The notes: a model not told the origin generated them from the sequence alone. Counted from the stretch's first letter, positions 19,724-29,631 are shown. The stretch: DNA of 64,000 nucleotides from an uncultured Monoglobus sp. (GCA_947628795.1 CANRBF010000011.1:1-64000), one strand, 5' to 3'. Translations and numbers: made by a program.

Positions 19724-19822
19724 CATTAAGGAAGCTCTTGGTCAAAATCGCAAGCAATTTTGAAAGATAGCTTTGAACCCGCAAGCAAGCTTGCTGATTA
19801 TCCCCGAGGGGCGCCTATTTTT

Positions 19823-19898
19823 GCCTCCTCCCGGGAGGAGGTGGCTGCGGCTTGCCGCAGACGGAGGTGGGAACGTAGGGGCGGACGACCCCGCCCGG
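19823..19898. repeat. Diverged repeat of the same hairpin class plus GGGCGG element
   Basis: CCTCCTCCC/GGGAGGAGG palindrome (19824-19841), then GTGG, an inner stem CTGCGGC-TT-GCCGCAG (845-860 of the 19.8 kb line), then ACGGAGGTGGG. It keeps the GAGGTGG-[stem]-ACGGAG frame of the other repeats. Directly after is GGGGCGGACGACCCCGCCC. The 260 bp between the SpoIIQ-like gene and the DUF362 gene consist almost wholly of such repeats. Confidence 0.6.
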
Positions 19899-19982
19899 TC
19901 TTTTTCCGTCATATTTCCCTTGTTTTCTCAATTTATTTATTATATAATAAATAAAACAAACAAAAAGCGGGGAATGATTATC

Positions 19983-21125
19983 ATGGACAAAGTCTCGATC
20001 GTAAAATGCGCCGATTACGCCGACGCTTACGCGGCGGTGAAAAAATCGCTGGACCTTATCGGCGGTATCGAAAAATATGTGAAGCCGGGCAGCCGCGTGG
20101 TTCTGAAGCCGAATTTTGTGTCGCGCAGGAAGCCCGAGGCAGCGGTCACTACCCACCCGGCGGTGCTGCGCGCGGTGATCGAGCTGGCCGAAAGCGCGGG
20201 CGGCAAAGTGACGATCGCCGAGAGCCCGGGCGGGCCGTATAACGCAGCGTATCTTAAAAGCGTGTATTCGGCCTGCGGCGCGCTCGAGGCGGCGGAAGGC
20301 ACGGGCGCGGAGATCAACTATGACACCGCCTTTGAGGAAGTCCCGTGTCCCGACGGCGCCACCGTGAAAAAGCTGCCGATCATAAAGCCTGTACTTGACG
20401 CCGACGTTATAATTTCGCTGCCCAAGCTCAAGACCCACTCGATGACGAGCTACAGCGGCGCGGTGAAAAACCTGTACGGCACGGTTCCCGGCACATATAA
20501 GGCGGAGCTGCACTTCCGCCTGGACGAGCGAAAAGCGTTTTGCTCTATGCTGGTCGATCTGTGCGAGGTCGTGAAGCCGACCCTGGCGGTCATGGACGGA
20601 GTGTGGGGCATGGAAGGCGACGGCCCCACCAACGGCGAGCGGCGCGACGCGGGCGTTATCATGGCTGCCGCCAACCCGCACGCCCTTGACTACATCGCCT
20701 GCAAAATGATAGGCTACGGCCTTGATGACGTTGACACCATATCGGAAGCCGCCAAGCGGGGTCTGTTTGACCCGAGCGCCGTTGAAGTCACGGGCGATGA
20801 TCTGAAGTCGTTCGGGCTCGGCGATTTTGTGAAGCCCCAGACCGACTTTAATCTTTTGAAGGTCGTGTCGCTGCCGCCGCGCCTCAACAAGCTGGTCGTG
20901 AAAATGCTGGCCTCGCGCCCCGCGATCGACGAGGGAAAATGCGTCGGCTGCGGCGAGTGCGCCCGCTGTTGCCCTCCCAAAGCGATAAGCATGGAGAGCG
21001 GAAAACCCGACATCGACCGGAAAAAGTGCATAAAATGCTTCTGCTGTCAGGAGCTGTGCCCAAAGGGCGCGGTCAAGATCAAGCGCCCGCCTCTCAACCG
21101 CTTTATGCTCAAGTTTTTGAAATAA
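19983..21125 (+). CDS. DUF362 family protein with C-terminal 2x[4Fe-4S] ferredoxin domain
   Basis: A 380-residue protein. The DUF362 part (about 1-300) begins MDKVSIVKCADYADAY and has RVVLKPNFVSRRKPE, SPGGPYN and LPKLKTHSMTSYSGAVKNLYG. The tail carries two ferredoxin motifs, CVGCGECARCCPPKA (Cys320 onward) and CIKCFCCQELCPKGA (Cys349 onward). I choose the ATG at 19983, 10 nt after GCGGGG; the open frame continues upstream through repeats but that part is repeat DNA, not protein-like. DUF362 proteins are probable iron-sulfur electron-transfer or redox enzymes; the reaction is not known. Single gene with its own terminator. Confidence 0.87.
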   Translation: MDKVSIVKCADYADAYAAVKKSLDLIGGIEKYVKPGSRVVLKPNFVSRRKPEAAVTTHPAVLRAVIELAESAGGKVTIAESPGGPYNAAYLKSVYSACGALEAAEGTGAEINYDTAFEEVPCPDGATVKKLPIIKPVLDADVIISLPKLKTHSMTSYSGAVKNLYGTVPGTYKAELHFRLDERKAFCSMLVDLCEVVKPTLAVMDGVWGMEGDGPTNGERRDAGVIMAAANPHALDYIACKMIGYGLDDVDTISEAAKRGLFDPSAVEVTGDDLKSFGLGDFVKPQTDFNLLKVVSLPPRLNKLVVKMLASRPAIDEGKCVGCGECARCCPPKAISMESGKPDIDRKKCIKCFCCQELCPKGAVKIKRPPLNRFMLKFLK

Positions 21126-21130
21126 ATTTT

Positions 21131-21156
21131 TCTCCCGCGCGGCGGGAGATTTTTTA
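21131..21156 (+). terminator. Terminator of the DUF362 gene
   Basis: An 8-bp stem TCTCCCGC / GCGGGAGA with loop GCG followed by TTTTTTATT. Confidence 0.88.
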
Positions 21157-21223
21157 TTCGGCGCGATCGGATTTTCAATTGAGCAAAAAACCGCACGGCG
21201 CCGCCGAATTCAAAAATTTGTCC

Positions 21224-21252
21224 TTGAATATAAAATCGCGTTATGTTAAAAT
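21224..21252 (+). promoter_or_regulatory. Promoter of ispG-polC
   Basis: TTGAAT (21224-21229) and TAAAAT (21247-21252) with a 17-bp spacer, 31 bp before the ispG start. Confidence 0.6.
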
Positions 21253-21283
21253 GGTCGTATCACAAGTTTTTAGGAGAACTCTC

Positions 21284-22330
21284 ATGACTAAAAAAATAAA
21301 AATAGGAACGACCGAGATCGGCGGCGGATCGCCGGTAAAGATACAGTCAATGACAAATGTTCCCACATCGGACACCGAGCGCGTTATTGCTCAGATAAAC
21401 GCGCTGGCCGAGGCGGGCTGTGACATCGTGCGCTTTTCTGTGCCCGACGAGCAGAGCGCCAAGGCTGTCGAGGCGATCAAGAGCCGCTCAACCGTGCCGC
21501 TGGTGGCGGACATACATTTTGATTACCGTCTGGCCCTGATGTGCATAGAGCGCGGTATAGACAAGGTGAGGATCAATCCGGGAAACATCGGCGGCGAAAA
21601 CAACGCCGCGGCGGTGGCAAAGGCGGCGAGAGCCGCGGGCGTACCGATTAGGATCGGCGTAAACGGCGGCTCTCTGGAAAAAGGACTGCTTGAAAAATGC
21701 GGCGACCTGCCGAGAGCCATGGTCGAGAGCGCCAAGCGGCACGTCGAGATCCTCAACAAATTTGATTTTGATGATATCGTGCTGTCGCTCAAGGCGTCGA
21801 GCGTCAAGACCACGGTCGAGGCGTATCGGCTGGCGTCCGAGACCTTCCCGTATCCGCTGCACCTGGGCGTGACCGAAGCGGGAACGACCGAGCAGGGCAT
21901 CGTCAAATCCGCGGTCGGTATCGGCTCGCTGCTGCTTGACGGTATCGGCGACACGATACGCGTCTCGCTGACCGACGACCCGCTGCGCGAGGCTTGGGCG
22001 GCAAAGCTGATACTGCGCTCGCTGGACATGGGCGGCGATTATGTTGAGGTAGTGTCCTGTCCCACCTGCGCCAGAACCAAGATCGACCTGATACCCATCG
22101 CCGAAAAGATAAACGAGGCGGTGAGCGGCATTGACAAAAAACTTAAGGTGGCGGTCATGGGCTGTGTGGTCAACGGCCCCGGAGAGGCGGCTGACGCCGA
22201 CGTAGGCATCGCGGGAGGCGACGGCTGCGCCGTGCTGTTTAAACACGGGAAGATAATCAAAAAGATCGGCGAGGCCGAGATCATACCCTGTCTGCTGAGC
22301 GAGATCAAAAAAATGACCGATAACAAATAA
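21284..22330 (+). CDS. ispG: (E)-4-hydroxy-3-methylbut-2-enyl-diphosphate synthase
   Basis: A 348-residue iron-sulfur enzyme of the MEP isoprenoid pathway that converts MEcPP to HMBPP. It starts MTKKIKIGTTEIGGGSPVKIQSMTN; the start at 21284 has TTAGGAGA 8 nt upstream, whereas in-frame upstream sequence contains a terminator and promoter. The [4Fe-4S] ligands are in SCPTCARTKID and GCVVNGPGEA. Length and order fit the short bacterial form lacking the plant insertion. polC follows 18 bp downstream, a common clostridial pairing. Confidence 0.96.
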   Translation: MTKKIKIGTTEIGGGSPVKIQSMTNVPTSDTERVIAQINALAEAGCDIVRFSVPDEQSAKAVEAIKSRSTVPLVADIHFDYRLALMCIERGIDKVRINPGNIGGENNAAAVAKAARAAGVPIRIGVNGGSLEKGLLEKCGDLPRAMVESAKRHVEILNKFDFDDIVLSLKASSVKTTVEAYRLASETFPYPLHLGVTEAGTTEQGIVKSAVGIGSLLLDGIGDTIRVSLTDDPLREAWAAKLILRSLDMGGDYVEVVSCPTCARTKIDLIPIAEKINEAVSGIDKKLKVAVMGCVVNGPGEAADADVGIAGGDGCAVLFKHGKIIKKIGEAEIIPCLLSEIKKMTDNK

Positions 22331-22348
22331 AAAAAGGATCTGATATAA

Positions 22349-25300
22349 ATGAACCCAAACATTCTTGATATATTCGACAAAGTGAGCGTGGCCGAGAGCT
22401 TCGCGCGCGTTCTTGAAAAATTCGCGATAGCGTCCTGCAATGTGGACACCGCCGCGGGAGAGGTGGCAGTTTATCTTTCGGGAAAAGACGCGGACGACTT
22501 TCTGCCCGCAACGGACACCCGCGCCTTTGCCGATACCGCGAAAAAGCTGTACGGCCTCAGAGATTTTGACATATTTGTGAAATATCCGGGGCTCGGCTTT
22601 TCGGACGAGTATTTCGACTACCTGACCGAGGTTTTTTTGAGCGGCCACGACTCGGGCAGGGCGTTTCTGTGCGGCGCCGAGGCGGAGCTTCGAGACGGAG
22701 TTCTGACTATAGGCGGGCTCAAGGGCAGCGAGGAAATGCTGCGCAAGATAGGCTATGACAGTTTTATGCGCGATCATGTTTCATACGGTCTTGGCGCCGA
22801 CGTCACCGTGCACCTTAAATTCGAGGATACCGACAAAGACGAGTACATAAAGAACCGGGAAGAACTGGAGCAGAGCATCGCGCAAAAGATCGCCGCCGCG
22901 CCGCCCGCGCCTAAAAAAACCGCTAAGCCAAAGGCGAAACAATTCGGAAAACACATCGACGGGGAACCGACTTCAATTATAAATTTAAACGAGGACACAG
23001 GCGCCTGCGTGATCAGCGGCGAGGTCATCGAGTGCGACGTGAGGGAAAACGTCCGCGGCAATCGAAAGACCGTATCAATGCGTTTTTCGATCGGAGACGA
23101 CGAGTGGGCGACCACCTGCAGCGCCTTCGGGATCGAGGAAAAAATGAAACCGCTGACCGAAATGGTGAGCGAGGGCGCGCTGCTGAAAGTGGCGGGCGAT
23201 TATGAGTACGACGATTTTCTGCGCTCGTGGGTCGTTAAGGTAAGCTCCGCGAAGGTTCTTGAAAAGCCGCCCGTCAGGACCGACAACTATCCCAAAAAGC
23301 GCGTGGAGCTGCATCTTCACACCAAAATGAGCGCGATGGACGCCATGACCTCGATCGGCGATCTGGTCGACCGCGCGGTCTATTGGGGACACCCCGCTAT
23401 GGCGATAACCGATCACGGCGTGGTCCAGGGATTCCCCGACGCGCACGCGGCGGCCAAAGCCCACAAGGGCTTTAAAATGATATACGGCATGGAGGGCTAT
23501 CTGATCGACGACATCCCCTCTAAAGAACTGAACAGGATACGCCGAATGAAGCGCGGGACCTACGTGGTGTTCGACCTTGAAACGACCGGTCTCAAGGCGG
23601 ACTATGAGGCGATAACCGAGATCGGCGCTGTGAAGATCAAAGACGGTCTGATCGTTGACAGCTTTTCGCAGCTGGTCAATCCCGAGCGGGACATCCCGGC
23701 CGAGATAACGCAGATCACAGGCATCACCGACGAGATGGTGAAAGACATGCCGACCATCGCCGAGGTACTTCCGAAATTCAAAGATTTCTGCGGCGAGGCG
23801 GTCATGGTCGCCCACAACGCGAAGTTTGACATGAGCTTCATATACGCGGCGGCGAGACAGCTTAAAATATATTTCCCCAACAAGACCATGGACACGCTTA
23901 AAATGTCGCGCGATCTGTTCCCAAACGAGGAAGTGCACAAGCTTGACTTTGTGTGCGAGCGGCTGGGCGTCAAGCTCGACAACCACCACAGGGCTGTCGC
24001 GGACGCCACCGCCACGGCATACTGCTTTATAAAAATGATGGAGATGACAGTCTGGAAAGAGGCGGCGGAGCTTGAGAAAAACATACCGGTCATTGAAAAA
24101 GACGACCCTAAGATCAAAGAGAGAAAGTACCACATAATTTTGCTGGCGCGGAACTATGTGGGGCTCAAAAATCTTTACATTCTGATCTCCCGCTCCAACC
24201 TTGACTATTTCTACCGCCGTCCCGGCATACCCAAGAGCCTGCTCTATAAATATCACGAGGGTATCGTGATCGGCTCCGCCTGCGAGCAGGGCGAGCTGTA
24301 CCGCGCGATAATCAAGGGCCTGCCCGACGAGGACTTGCTGGAGATCGCGAAGTTTTACGACTATCTGGAGATACAGCCTCTGGGCAACAACGCGTTTATG
24401 CTCAGAAACGGCCAGGTCAGCGATGAAAACGGACTTATCGAGATAAACAAAAAGATCGTCGAGCTGGGCGACCGCGCGGGGATAAAGACGGTCGCCACCT
24501 GCGACGTGCATTTTATGGACCCCAAGGACGAGATGTACCGCAGGGTGCTCCAGGGCGCCCAAGGCTACGAGGATGCCGAGACCCAGGCGCCGCTGTATCT
24601 GCGCACCACCGACGAGATGCTGGATGAATTCAGCTATCTGGGGGATCGCGCAGAAGAAATAGTTATTGACAACACGATCGAGATCGCGAACACCATCGAG
24701 GAGATACAGCCCGTGCGCGACGGCTCGTATCCGCCCGAGATACCCAACAGCGAAAAGGACCTTCTGGAAATGTGCCACAAAAAAGCCCACGAGATATACG
24801 GCGACGTTCTGCCCGAGATCGTGGAAAAACGCATGAACCGAGAGCTCGACTGCATAGTGAAGTACGGATACTCGGTAATGTACATAATCGCCCAGAAGCT
24901 GGTTAAAAAATCCAACGACGCGGGCTATCTGGTAGGCAGCCGAGGCAGCGTGGGCTCGTCGTTCGCGGCGTTCCTCTCGGGAATCACCGAGGTCAACGCT
25001 CTCTGCCCGCACTACGTGTGCCCCGAGTGCAAATACAGCGAGTTTTATGAAAAAGGCGAGTACGCCGTGGGTATGGACATGCCCGACAAGGTCTGCCCCA
25101 AGTGCGGCGCGCCCCTCAAAAAAGACGGGCTGAATATCCCGTTTGAAACGTTTTTGGGCTTTGAGGGAGACAAGGTCCCCGATATCGACTTGAATTTCTC
25201 GGGCGAGTATCAGGCGACGGCGCACAAATACGTGGGCGAGCTGTTTGGCGAGGAATATGTTTTCAAAGCGGGCACGATTGGCACTATCGCCGATAAGACC

Positions 25301-26608
25301 GCCATCGCGCTGGCGAGAAAATACTACGAGCAAAAGGAGATAACCGCCCCCGAGGCTGAGCTCAAGCGCATATCAAAGGGAATGGTCGACGTCAAGCGCA
25401 CCACGGGACAGCACCCCGGCGGAATCATCGTCTGCCCCAAAACCATGGACATCCACGATTTCACTCCGGTGCAGCACCCGGCCGACAAAAAGGATTCCGA
25501 CATAATCACCACCCACTTCGACTTCCATTCGATACACGACAACCTGCTGAAGCTGGATATACTGGGTCACGACGACCCCTCGACTATCAGGATGCTCGAG
25601 GATCTGACCGGAGTCGACGCGCTGAAAATCCCCTTTGACGACCCCGAGACCATGAGCATTTTCAGCGGCACCGAAGCGCTGGGCGTCACGCCCGAACAGA
25701 TCGACAGCAAGGTCGGCACCTTCGGCGTGCCCGAGTTCGGCACCAACTTCGTGCGCGGCATGCTGGTGGACACGATGCCAAAGACCTTTGTGGAACTTCT
25801 TATCATATCCGGCCTGTCTCACGGCACCAACGTTTGGCTCAACAACGCTCAGGACCTTATAAAAAACAAAACCGCCACCCTGTCCGAGGTTATCGGACTG
25901 AGAGACGATATCATGGTGTATCTTATCCAAAAGGGTCTGGAGCCGGTCATGGCTTTTCAGATAATGGAGTTTGTGCGAAAGGGCAGAGCCGCCAAAGAGG
26001 GTATGCCCGAGGAATACGAAAAGGCCATGCGCGAGCACGATGTGCCAACCTGGTACATAGAATCCTGCAAAAAAATCAAGTACATGTTCCCCAAGGCTCA
26101 CGCCGCGGCGTACGTTATGATGGCTGTGCGCATAGCGTATTTTAAAGTACACTATCCGATACAGTTCTATATGTCGTACTACACCGTGCGCGCCGACCTG
26201 TTCGACGCCGCTATAATGGCCAACGGCAAGGACGGCGTTATCTCCGAGATGCGCAAGATACGCGTCAAGGGCAACGGAGCCACCGCCAATGAAAAGAACC
26301 TGTTCACCATCCTTGAAGTGTGCCTTGAGATGTACGAGCGCGGAATAGAATTCGCCCCGGTCGACCTCTATGAGAGCCACGCCTATAAATTCCTGGAAAA
26401 AGACGGCAGAATACTGCCGCCTCTGAACGCTTTTCAGGGTGTTGGAACCACCGCCGCCCAGGCCGTTTACGACGCGGCCCGCGAGGGCGAGTTCATGTCG
26501 AAAGATGAACTAAAGCAGCGCTCGGGCGTCACCAAAACGGTCATTGAGACGCTGGCCGAAAACGGTGTGCTCGGCAATCTGCCCGACAGCTCCCAGATAT
26601 CATTTTAA
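22349..26608 (+). CDS. polC: PolC-type DNA polymerase III alpha subunit
   Basis: A 1419-residue replicative polymerase of low-GC Gram-positives. It has N-terminal domains (about 1-210), an OB fold (about 210-310), a PHP domain (VELHLHTKMSAMDAM) split by the 3'-5' exonuclease (VVFDLETTGLKADYEAITEIG, MVAHNAKFDMSF, HRAVADATATA; about 390-570), the polymerase core with VPDIDLNFSGEY, a zinc-binding segment (CPECKY, CPKCGAP), and a C-terminal helix-hairpin-helix region. All expected parts are present. The ribosome-binding site is weak (AAAGGAT). The gene is co-transcribed with ispG and is convergent with comF. Confidence 0.97.
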   Translation: MNPNILDIFDKVSVAESFARVLEKFAIASCNVDTAAGEVAVYLSGKDADDFLPATDTRAFADTAKKLYGLRDFDIFVKYPGLGFSDEYFDYLTEVFLSGHDSGRAFLCGAEAELRDGVLTIGGLKGSEEMLRKIGYDSFMRDHVSYGLGADVTVHLKFEDTDKDEYIKNREELEQSIAQKIAAAPPAPKKTAKPKAKQFGKHIDGEPTSIINLNEDTGACVISGEVIECDVRENVRGNRKTVSMRFSIGDDEWATTCSAFGIEEKMKPLTEMVSEGALLKVAGDYEYDDFLRSWVVKVSSAKVLEKPPVRTDNYPKKRVELHLHTKMSAMDAMTSIGDLVDRAVYWGHPAMAITDHGVVQGFPDAHAAAKAHKGFKMIYGMEGYLIDDIPSKELNRIRRMKRGTYVVFDLETTGLKADYEAITEIGAVKIKDGLIVDSFSQLVNPERDIPAEITQITGITDEMVKDMPTIAEVLPKFKDFCGEAVMVAHNAKFDMSFIYAAARQLKIYFPNKTMDTLKMSRDLFPNEEVHKLDFVCERLGVKLDNHHRAVADATATAYCFIKMMEMTVWKEAAELEKNIPVIEKDDPKIKERKYHIILLARNYVGLKNLYILISRSNLDYFYRRPGIPKSLLYKYHEGIVIGSACEQGELYRAIIKGLPDEDLLEIAKFYDYLEIQPLGNNAFMLRNGQVSDENGLIEINKKIVELGDRAGIKTVATCDVHFMDPKDEMYRRVLQGAQGYEDAETQAPLYLRTTDEMLDEFSYLGDRAEEIVIDNTIEIANTIEEIQPVRDGSYPPEIPNSEKDLLEMCHKKAHEIYGDVLPEIVEKRMNRELDCIVKYGYSVMYIIAQKLVKKSNDAGYLVGSRGSVGSSFAAFLSGITEVNALCPHYVCPECKYSEFYEKGEYAVGMDMPDKVCPKCGAPLKKDGLNIPFETFLGFEGDKVPDIDLNFSGEYQATAHKYVGELFGEEYVFKAGTIGTIADKTAIALARKYYEQKEITAPEAELKRISKGMVDVKRTTGQHPGGIIVCPKTMDIHDFTPVQHPADKKDSDIITTHFDFHSIHDNLLKLDILGHDDPSTIRMLEDLTGVDALKIPFDDPETMSIFSGTEALGVTPEQIDSKVGTFGVPEFGTNFVRGMLVDTMPKTFVELLIISGLSHGTNVWLNNAQDLIKNKTATLSEVIGLRDDIMVYLIQKGLEPVMAFQIMEFVRKGRAAKEGMPEEYEKAMREHDVPTWYIESCKKIKYMFPKAHAAAYVMMAVRIAYFKVHYPIQFYMSYYTVRADLFDAAIMANGKDGVISEMRKIRVKGNGATANEKNLFTILEVCLEMYERGIEFAPVDLYESHAYKFLEKDGRILPPLNAFQGVGTTAAQAVYDAAREGEFMSKDELKQRSGVTKTVIETLAENGVLGNLPDSSQISF

Positions 26609-26610
26609 AT

Positions 26611-27378
26611 TTAACTTATCTCGCGGCCGGTTGCCGCGATAGCGGCGCCGCAGACGTAAGCGGCGCCTTTTTCTTTTAAAACGCGGGCGCACTCCTCCAT
26701 GGTCGAGCCGGTTGTCTTAACGTCATCTATCACCAATATTGTTTTGCCTTTGAGCCTGTCCGCGCCGAGCCGCGTTTCAAACGCGCCCGCCAAATTTTCG
26801 CGCCGCTCATCGCCCGAGAGCTCGGTCTGCTTTTTGCCCTCTCTCGCTCTTTTAAACGCGCCTTTGATATACGGAACGCCGAGCGCCTTGGCGGTTTTCC
26901 GCGCCAGCAGATCGCACTGGTCAAACCCGATCTCCCGTATTCTGGCGCGTCTGGGCGGGACCGCCGCGACAAAGTCAAACTTTATATCGGGCAGGCGTCC
27001 GCTGATATTCGCGGCGATAATTCCCGCGAAGGTCGAGGCGGAGCCGAGGCTCCGTCCTCTTTTGTATTTTATTATGCCGCCGCTTGAATTCTCGTCATAG
27101 GCGCAGGCGGCGATTATCCTGTCAAAGCTCCGCCTCGCGCCGCTCCGCCGCATGGAAAAGCACTCGGGACAGATCGTTCCGCGCCGCTTATCCTCGGCAG
27201 CGGCAAACTCAAGCGGCGCGCCGCATATCGAGCAGCAGCTGCCGCGGGCGCAGAACCGCACTTTTTCCATGCACTCGGGGCAGATATACACTCCGGTTTT
27301 CGAGTGCGGCATAAGAGCGCCGCAGAAAGCGCAGGCACCGGGATAGACATAAAACAATATCCGATCAAGAAAATTCAT
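26611..27378 (-). CDS. comF: ComF family protein (phosphoribosyltransferase-like)
   Basis: A 255-residue protein with an N-terminal four-Cys zinc site (CAFCGAL, CPECM) and a second Cys cluster (CSICGAP, CPECF). A C-terminal phosphoribosyltransferase fold carries the PRPP motif ILVIDDVKTTGSTMEE. ComF is needed for DNA uptake in naturally competent bacteria, but ComF-like genes are widespread in non-competent Clostridia and the exact activity is unresolved. The stop codon lies 2 bp from the polC stop on the other strand, and the start is 20 bp downstream of topB on the same strand, so it is probably co-transcribed with topB. Confidence 0.9.
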   Translation of the reverse strand: MNFLDRILFYVYPGACAFCGALMPHSKTGVYICPECMEKVRFCARGSCCSICGAPLEFAAAEDKRRGTICPECFSMRRSGARRSFDRIIAACAYDENSSGGIIKYKRGRSLGSASTFAGIIAANISGRLPDIKFDFVAAVPPRRARIREIGFDQCDLLARKTAKALGVPYIKGAFKRAREGKKQTELSGDERRENLAGAFETRLGADRLKGKTILVIDDVKTTGSTMEECARVLKEKGAAYVCGAAIAATGREIS

Positions 27379-27398
27379 GATAAATCTTTCCTGTTATA

Positions 27399-29567
27399 TT
27401 ACAAATTCAGCTTGTCAAAGGCGGCCGCGAACGGATTGTTGGCCTCCTCCTTTTTGTTCTGGTTCCTCAGATAATTTTGAACATCGCGCTTCGAGGCGCC
27501 GCCCTGATTTTTTCTCTCTTTAAAGGCGGAATACTTCTCGCGGTAGCCGCAGGAGCAGTAAAAGCTCTTTTTGTCGCCCTCGCCCCGAAGCTCCATTTTT
27601 TTGTGACACTCGGGGCACCGCGCGTTCGTGATTATGCTGACCGAGCGGCGGTAGCCGCACTCCCTGTCCTGGCAGACCAGCATCTTGCCCTTTTTGCCGT
27701 TGACCTCAAGCAAAAATTTTCCGCACTCGGGACAGGTCTTTTTTGTCATGTTGTCGTGGCGGTAGGACGCCTCGCTGTTTTTCACGGTCTTTACCAGATC
27801 GGACGCGTATTTTTCGATTTCCGAAATAAATTTGTTTTTGTCGGCCTTGCCCTTTGATATCCGCTCAAGCTCCATCTCCCACTTGGCGGTGAGCAGCGGC
27901 TCTTTGAGGTCCTCTGGCACCAGGTCGATCAGCTGTATGCCCTTCGAGGTGGGCGCCATGCTGTTTCCCTGCTTTTCAACATAGAACGAGGAATACAGCT
28001 TTTCGATTATATCGGCTCTTGTGGCGGGCGTGCCCAGGCCTCCGCCCAGGTACTCCTTCATGTTCTTGTCGCTGACGAAGCGGGACGGATTCTCCATAGC
28101 GGAGAGCAGCGTCGCCTCGGTGTATCTCGCGGGCGGGCGGGTCTTTCCTGATTTTATAAACACGTTTTTGCAGATAAATTTGTCGCCCTCCTTCATTTTG
28201 GGAAGTATCTGCTTGCGCTCCTCGACGCGGATCTCGGTCACGTCCTCGTCCTCGTCAAAGGAATAGTCGGAGGAATACACCGCCTTCCAGCCCTTTGAGA
28301 CCTCCTCGCGGCCGCCCGCCTTGAAGCTGTGGCCGCCGCACTTAAACTCCGCCTTTACCTGCATGTATTTATAGGGCGGCATAAAGCAGGCCAAAAACCG
28401 CTTTACCACCAGCGAGTATATCCGCTTTTCCTCCTGCGACAGGCTTATCATCGGAACGCGCTCCTCGGTGGGTATGATCGCGTGATGGTCCGAGACCTTG
28501 CCGTTGTTGACGCAGGCCTTGTTGATCTTAAGGTTCTTTTTGAGTATTTCCGCCGCTGCGTCCTCGACCTTTGAGACCGCGCGCAAACGGTCGCCGAGAG
28601 TCGGCACGATATCGTCGGTCAGGTATCTCGAATCTGTTCTGGGATAGGTCAGCGCCTTGTGCTGCTCATACAGCTTCTGCATTATGTTAAGGGTCTGCTT
28701 TGGCGAGTAGCCGTAGAGCTTGTTGGCGTCGCGCTGCAGCTCGGTCAGGTCGTAGAGCATCGGCGCGCCCGTCTGCTTTTCGGCGCGGCGCATCGAGGTC
28801 AGCCGAAACTCCTTTCCCTTGATATCGTTTTTCACCGCCTCGGCCTTTTCGCGGCTGAACGTGCTTCCGCCGTTCTCGCCTGTCCAGGTGACGAACAGTC
28901 CGCCCAGGTCGGCCTCTATCGTGTAATATTCTTTGGGAACAAATTTGCGTATCTCGTTTTCGCGGCGCACCAGCAGCGCCAGCGTGGGCGTCTGCACCCT
29001 GCCCGCCGAGAGCTGCGCGTTAAATTTGCAGGTCAGCGCGCGGGTCACGTTGAGACCCACCAGCCAGTCGGCCTCGGCGCGGGCCTGTGCCGCCATATAC
29101 AGATTTTGGTAGTCCTTGCCGTCCTTTAGGCTCCTAAATCCCTCGCGTATAGCCTTGTCGGTCTGAGACGAGATCCACAGCCGCTTTATCGGCTTTTTGA
29201 CCCCTGCCTTGGCGATTATCCATCTCGCCACGAGCTCGCCTTCCCGGCCCGCGTCGGTGGCGATTATTATCGAGCTCACCTCGGGGCTTCTGAGCTGCTT
29301 TTTCACCGCGCTGAACTGCTTCGACGTCTGACGTATCACCTGCAGCTTCATGGGCTTCGGCAGCATCGGCAGCGTGTCCATGCTCCATGTTTTGTACTTG
29401 TCGTCATAGGCTTCGGGGTCGCACAGCTCCACCAAATGCCCCAGCGCCCACGTGACGATATACTTGCCGCCTATCAGGCAGCCGTCTCCCTTTTTCGCGC
29501 ATTTCAAAACTCTCGCCAGCTCTCTGCCGACCGACGGTTTTTCCGCGAGAACCAATATTTTAGACAT
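27399..29567 (-). CDS. topB: Type IA DNA topoisomerase (topoisomerase III)
   Basis: A 722-residue enzyme. The N-terminal Toprim domain has ILVLAEKPSVGRELARVL and ATDAGREGELVARWI. The active-site tyrosine is in LTYPRTDSRYL (about residue 310), followed by HHAIIPTEE and YTEATLLSAMENP. The C-terminus has Cys-rich zinc ribbons (CPECGKFL, CPECHKKM with SFYCSCGYREK). This matches the clostridial TopB form often found on chromosomes as well as in mobile elements; there are no conjugation genes nearby, so it appears chromosomal. Divergent from ppk2. Confidence 0.94.
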   Translation of the reverse strand: MSKILVLAEKPSVGRELARVLKCAKKGDGCLIGGKYIVTWALGHLVELCDPEAYDDKYKTWSMDTLPMLPKPMKLQVIRQTSKQFSAVKKQLRSPEVSSIIIATDAGREGELVARWIIAKAGVKKPIKRLWISSQTDKAIREGFRSLKDGKDYQNLYMAAQARAEADWLVGLNVTRALTCKFNAQLSAGRVQTPTLALLVRRENEIRKFVPKEYYTIEADLGGLFVTWTGENGGSTFSREKAEAVKNDIKGKEFRLTSMRRAEKQTGAPMLYDLTELQRDANKLYGYSPKQTLNIMQKLYEQHKALTYPRTDSRYLTDDIVPTLGDRLRAVSKVEDAAAEILKKNLKINKACVNNGKVSDHHAIIPTEERVPMISLSQEEKRIYSLVVKRFLACFMPPYKYMQVKAEFKCGGHSFKAGGREEVSKGWKAVYSSDYSFDEDEDVTEIRVEERKQILPKMKEGDKFICKNVFIKSGKTRPPARYTEATLLSAMENPSRFVSDKNMKEYLGGGLGTPATRADIIEKLYSSFYVEKQGNSMAPTSKGIQLIDLVPEDLKEPLLTAKWEMELERISKGKADKNKFISEIEKYASDLVKTVKNSEASYRHDNMTKKTCPECGKFLLEVNGKKGKMLVCQDRECGYRRSVSIITNARCPECHKKMELRGEGDKKSFYCSCGYREKYSAFKERKNQGGASKRDVQNYLRNQNKKEEANNPFAAAFDKLNL

Positions 29568-29602
29568 AATTCTTCTCCTGTATCAAATAATATTTTTCTT
29601 AA

Positions 29603-29631
29603 ATTATATTACAATTCTTCGCAAAAATCAA
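29603..29631 (-). promoter_or_regulatory. Promoter of topB-comF
   Basis: On the minus strand TTGATT (29626-29631) and TATAAT (29603-29608) with a 17-bp spacer, 36 bp before topB. Confidence 0.6.

Noticed and set aside
19773-19982. Upstream extension of the DUF362 gene by 70 codons
   Set aside because: That stretch is made of GC-rich hairpin repeats, and the good ribosome-binding site and family-typical start are at 19983.
20939-21283. Upstream extension of ispG into the DUF362 gene
   Set aside because: It would read through the DUF362 coding region, a terminator and the ispG promoter; MTKKIKIG at 21284 is the usual start.
23075-25333. 752-codon minus-strand open frame opposite polC
   Set aside because: It lies wholly antisense to PolC, whose motifs are complete. 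The frame is open because of GC-rich third positions.
27399-29567. topB as evidence of an integrative conjugative element
   Set aside because: No relaxase, VirB4/TraG, integrase or attachment repeats are nearby; neighbours are chromosomal.
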